Shown here piece after piece: positions 12,055-13,675 of a DNA stretch of 13,675 nt. A program made the position numbers and the translations under genes. The stretch comes from Alterinioella sp963975135 (GTDB lineage: Bacteria > Pseudomonadota > Alphaproteobacteria > Rhodobacterales > Rhodobacteraceae), in contig CAXBGQ010000043.1 of the NCBI GenBank assembly GCA_963975135.1, positions 1 through 13,675 on the forward strand. Reading direction: 5' to 3'. The notes beneath the pieces are model-generated. The model did no database searches. It was not told the DNA's origin and saw nothing but the letters and a program-made list of their open reading frames with translations. Every line of letters starts with the position of its first letter. Position 1 is the first letter of the stretch.

Positions 12055-13299
12055 ATGCGCTCTGCCGTCCCACCCAAGGGTGCAGGTCCCCTTGCGCGCC
12101 GCGAAGCGCGCCTGGCCTGGGGATTGTTGCTGCCGACATTGACCGCCGTGATGCTGGTGGTGCTGTTGCCGCTGATCGCGATCTTCTGGATCAGCGTCAA
12201 GCCGGTGGCGCTGTCGGATCTGCGCGCGCCGGTGCCGGTGGTCAATGAACAGATGCGCGGACGCCCCGAAGCGGCGGGCGATGCGGCGACATGGCGATTG
12301 AGGGTGCGCAACTCGGCCCCCGAAGCGGTGATCACGGGCGTAACCTTGCGCGATGCGGTGCCCGAGGGGTTCGAGATTGCCGAGATCGACCCGCGTTGCG
12401 ACATCGCGGATGGCGTGATGTTCTGCGACCTGGGCGATTTCGACGGCGGTGCGCGCGAGAGCATCGAGATCACGGGCACGGTTACGCAGGCCTATTTCGA
12501 TCTGGATGTCGATGTCGGAGCCTCCGAGCCGGTGCTGACGGGGGACGGCGATTTTGTTCTGACCAATAGCGAATTCACCCTTGAGAACTTTGCCCGCCTG
12601 TTCGACAGCCGCGATTTCTGGAGCGTGATTGGCGCGACCCTCTTTTATACCGTCTTTGGCACTATCGGGGCGCTGTTGGTGGGGCTTTTCGCGGCGCTTT
12701 TGCTGAACCGCGAATTTCGCGGGCAGGGGTTGTTGCGTGGGTTCTACCTCTTTCCCTATGTCGCCCCGGTGATCGCGGTAGCGTTTTCCTGGGTGATCCT
12801 GTTCGATCCATTCTCGGGGTCGGTGAATGCGTTGCTGATCCAGATGGGGGTCAGCGAAAGCGCGATCAATTTCTTTGGCGCGCGGCCCCTGGCATTGATC
12901 ATGGTCACGGTGTTCGAGATCTGGCGTTATTTCCCGCTGAGCTTCCTGTTCATCCTGGCGCGGATGCAGTCGATCGACACCGATATGTATGAGGCGGCCG
13001 ATATGGACGGGGCGTCGCCGTTCCAGAAATTCCGCTATCTCAGCCTGCCGCAATTGATGGGGATTTTGAGCGTTCTCTTTCTGCTGCGCTTTATCTGGAC
13101 CTTCAACAAGTTCGACGACATTTTCCTGCTGACCGGCGGCAATGCCGGCACCCGGACGCTGACCGTCAATGTCTATGAGCAGGCCTTTGCCCTGACCAAT
13201 ATCGGGGCGGGGGCGGCGGTGGCCGTGGTCATCATGCTGGTTTTGTTGTGTTTCTCCTGGGGGTTCTTTCGGTTCATGAGCCAGGAGGAGGGGCTATGA
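12055..13299 (+). CDS. CUT1-type sugar ABC transporter permease (MalF-like) with DUF11-like periplasmic insert
   Basis: A 414-residue inner-membrane permease. Helix 1 is at about residues 22-48. A long extracytoplasmic segment (about 50-185) follows, then the conserved helices from about 188 on. The cytoplasmic EAA loop that contacts the ATPase is intact: EAADMDGASPFQKFRYLSLPQL (from Glu313, with Gly319 and Leu331-Pro332). Within the loop, residues 78-145 match the DUF11 pattern: RVRNSAPEAVITGVTLRDAVPEGFEI, then Cys115 and Cys124 around a short hairpin, then LGDFDGGARESIEITGTV. This suggests an Ig-like beta-sandwich facing the binding protein. E. coli MalF also has a large loop here, but not of this sequence type. 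ATG 12055 has GGAGGTGA upstream. It is the third gene of the operon; the stop overlaps nothing functional downstream. Confidence 0.9.
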   Translation: MRSAVPPKGAGPLARREARLAWGLLLPTLTAVMLVVLLPLIAIFWISVKPVALSDLRAPVPVVNEQMRGRPEAAGDAATWRLRVRNSAPEAVITGVTLRDAVPEGFEIAEIDPRCDIADGVMFCDLGDFDGGARESIEITGTVTQAYFDLDVDVGASEPVLTGDGDFVLTNSEFTLENFARLFDSRDFWSVIGATLFYTVFGTIGALLVGLFAALLLNREFRGQGLLRGFYLFPYVAPVIAVAFSWVILFDPFSGSVNALLIQMGVSESAINFFGARPLALIMVTVFEIWRYFPLSFLFILARMQSIDTDMYEAADMDGASPFQKFRYLSLPQLMGILSVLFLLRFIWTFNKFDDIFLLTGGNAGTRTLTVNVYEQAFALTNIGAGAAVAVVIMLVLLCFSWGFFRFMSQEEGL

Positions 13300-13330
13300 G
13301 GATGCATGGTTTCGTGGCCTTCGGCCCCGA

Positions 13331-13388
13331 CCGGGCGGGGGGCGCTGCCCCCCGCACCCCCCGAGGTATTTTCACCAAGATGAAGGAG
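13331..13388 (+). repeat. Rhodobacteraceae-type intergenic repeat, copy B, with 9-bp hairpin
   Basis: Between the permease and the next gene lies a perfect stem GCGGGGGGC (13335-13343) and GCCCCCCGC (13347-13355) with loop GCT, then ACCCCCCGAG, then GTATTTTCACCAAGATGAAGG. The tail matches copy A on the other strand at 8494-8538. The element sits inside an operon: the AAGGAGGG at its end doubles as the ribosome binding site of the next gene. The stem could lower read-through into that gene. Presence of two copies in one window suggests many in the genome. Confidence 0.7.
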
Positions 13389-13396
13389 GGTCTGTG

Positions 13397-13675
13397 ATGG
13401 GCGGCTTGCGACAGGGACGGTTGGTCGGACCGCAGATCGCGGTGCTGTGGGCCTATGTGATCGCGGTGGCGATTTCCGTATTGCTGTCTTTCACCACCGG
13501 CGGCGCGTTTCGCCCCGGTGTGATCGGCGCGGTTCTGATCGGAGTTGCGGTTGGATATGGTGGCGTGAACGGGCTGCGTGGATGGGCCCTGACCGGGCTG
13601 GCCGTTGCGCTGGCCATCGGGCTTGGCTTCACGCCTGTCGGCGTGATCCGCTTTGGCGCGGAGATGGGTATCGGG
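13397..13675 (+). CDS. N-terminal part of a membrane protein, next gene of the sugar transporter operon
   Basis: The frame opens at ATG 13397 (GGAGGG six bases upstream) and runs off the window after 93 codons with no stop. The visible part starts MGGLRQGRLVGPQIAVLWAY and contains three hydrophobic segments, about residues 14-32, 38-55 and 62-80, separated by short glycine-rich turns. By position the second permease (MalG-like) is expected here, but a normal MalG-type N terminus has one helix followed by a periplasmic stretch. Either this is a permease with extra N-terminal helices, or an unrelated small membrane protein is inserted in the operon. The downstream sequence would decide. Confidence 0.7.
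   Translation, partial: MGGLRQGRLVGPQIAVLWAYVIAVAISVLLSFTTGGAFRPGVIGAVLIGVAVGYGGVNGLRGWALTGLAVALAIGLGFTPVGVIRFGAEMGIG

Noticed and set aside
13296..13397. 33-codon open frame starting within the permease stop (ATGA overlap) and ending over the next start
   Set aside because: It is made almost entirely of the GC-rich repeat and its hairpin, and the translation (PDRAGGAAPRTPRG) has no features of a protein.

Overview
The window looks like chromosomal DNA of an alphaproteobacterium, most likely of the Rhodobacteraceae (Roseobacter/Rhodobacter/Paracoccus group). The basis is high GC, short Shine-Dalgarno-led genes, a thyA-folA pair, and two copies of a GC-rich intergenic repeat carrying a GTATTTT...AAGAwGAAG tail, a type I associate with that family. 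No rRNA, tRNA, CRISPR array, transposase or integrase was recognised.

Layout. (1) Positions 1-811 (+): 3' end of thymidylate synthase (thyA) and dihydrofolate reductase (folA), the coupled dTMP/folate cycle. (2) 848-1588: a CspA-type cold shock gene (-) and, divergent from it, an ArsC/Spx-fold thioredoxin-like reductase gene (+). (3) 1570-4239 (-): a four-gene operon bufA-bufB-bufC-doxX (also known as gigPABT or hvf-type). It encodes a Sec-exported cysteine-containing RiPP precursor (bufferin, DUF2282), its DUF692 multinuclear iron oxidase, the DUF2063 partner and a DoxX membrane protein. Homologous systems are linked to copper (or gold) stress. (4) 4240-4977: a 369-base regulatory gap and a small four-helix membrane protein (+). 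(5) 4978-8357 (-): full-length thrS, then an NAD-dependent epimerase gene, then a decayed second copy of the last ~70 codons of thrS. The epimerase is thus flanked by a direct repeat of the thrS 3' end. (6) 8600-9349 (+): an alpha/beta hydrolase. (7) 9454 to the end (+): a sugar-uptake operon. It has a palindromic LacI-type operator, a LacI-family repressor, a CUT1 solute-binding protein, an inner-membrane permease with an unusual DUF11-like periplasmic insert, and the start of another membrane protein that runs off the window.

How the genes work together. In the buf operon the precursor would be modified on cysteines in the cytoplasm by BufB with BufC, exported by Sec, and bind metal in the periplasm. 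A GC-rich hairpin between bufA and bufB fits higher expression of the precursor than of its enzymes. In the sugar operon, one operator in front of the repressor gene would control repressor and transporter together, and a 13-bp hairpin after the binding-protein gene fits the usual excess of binding protein over permease. The most notable signals are the bufferin operon with its Met/Asp-rich precursor tail, the thrS duplication around the epimerase, and the DUF11-like domain inside a sugar permease.
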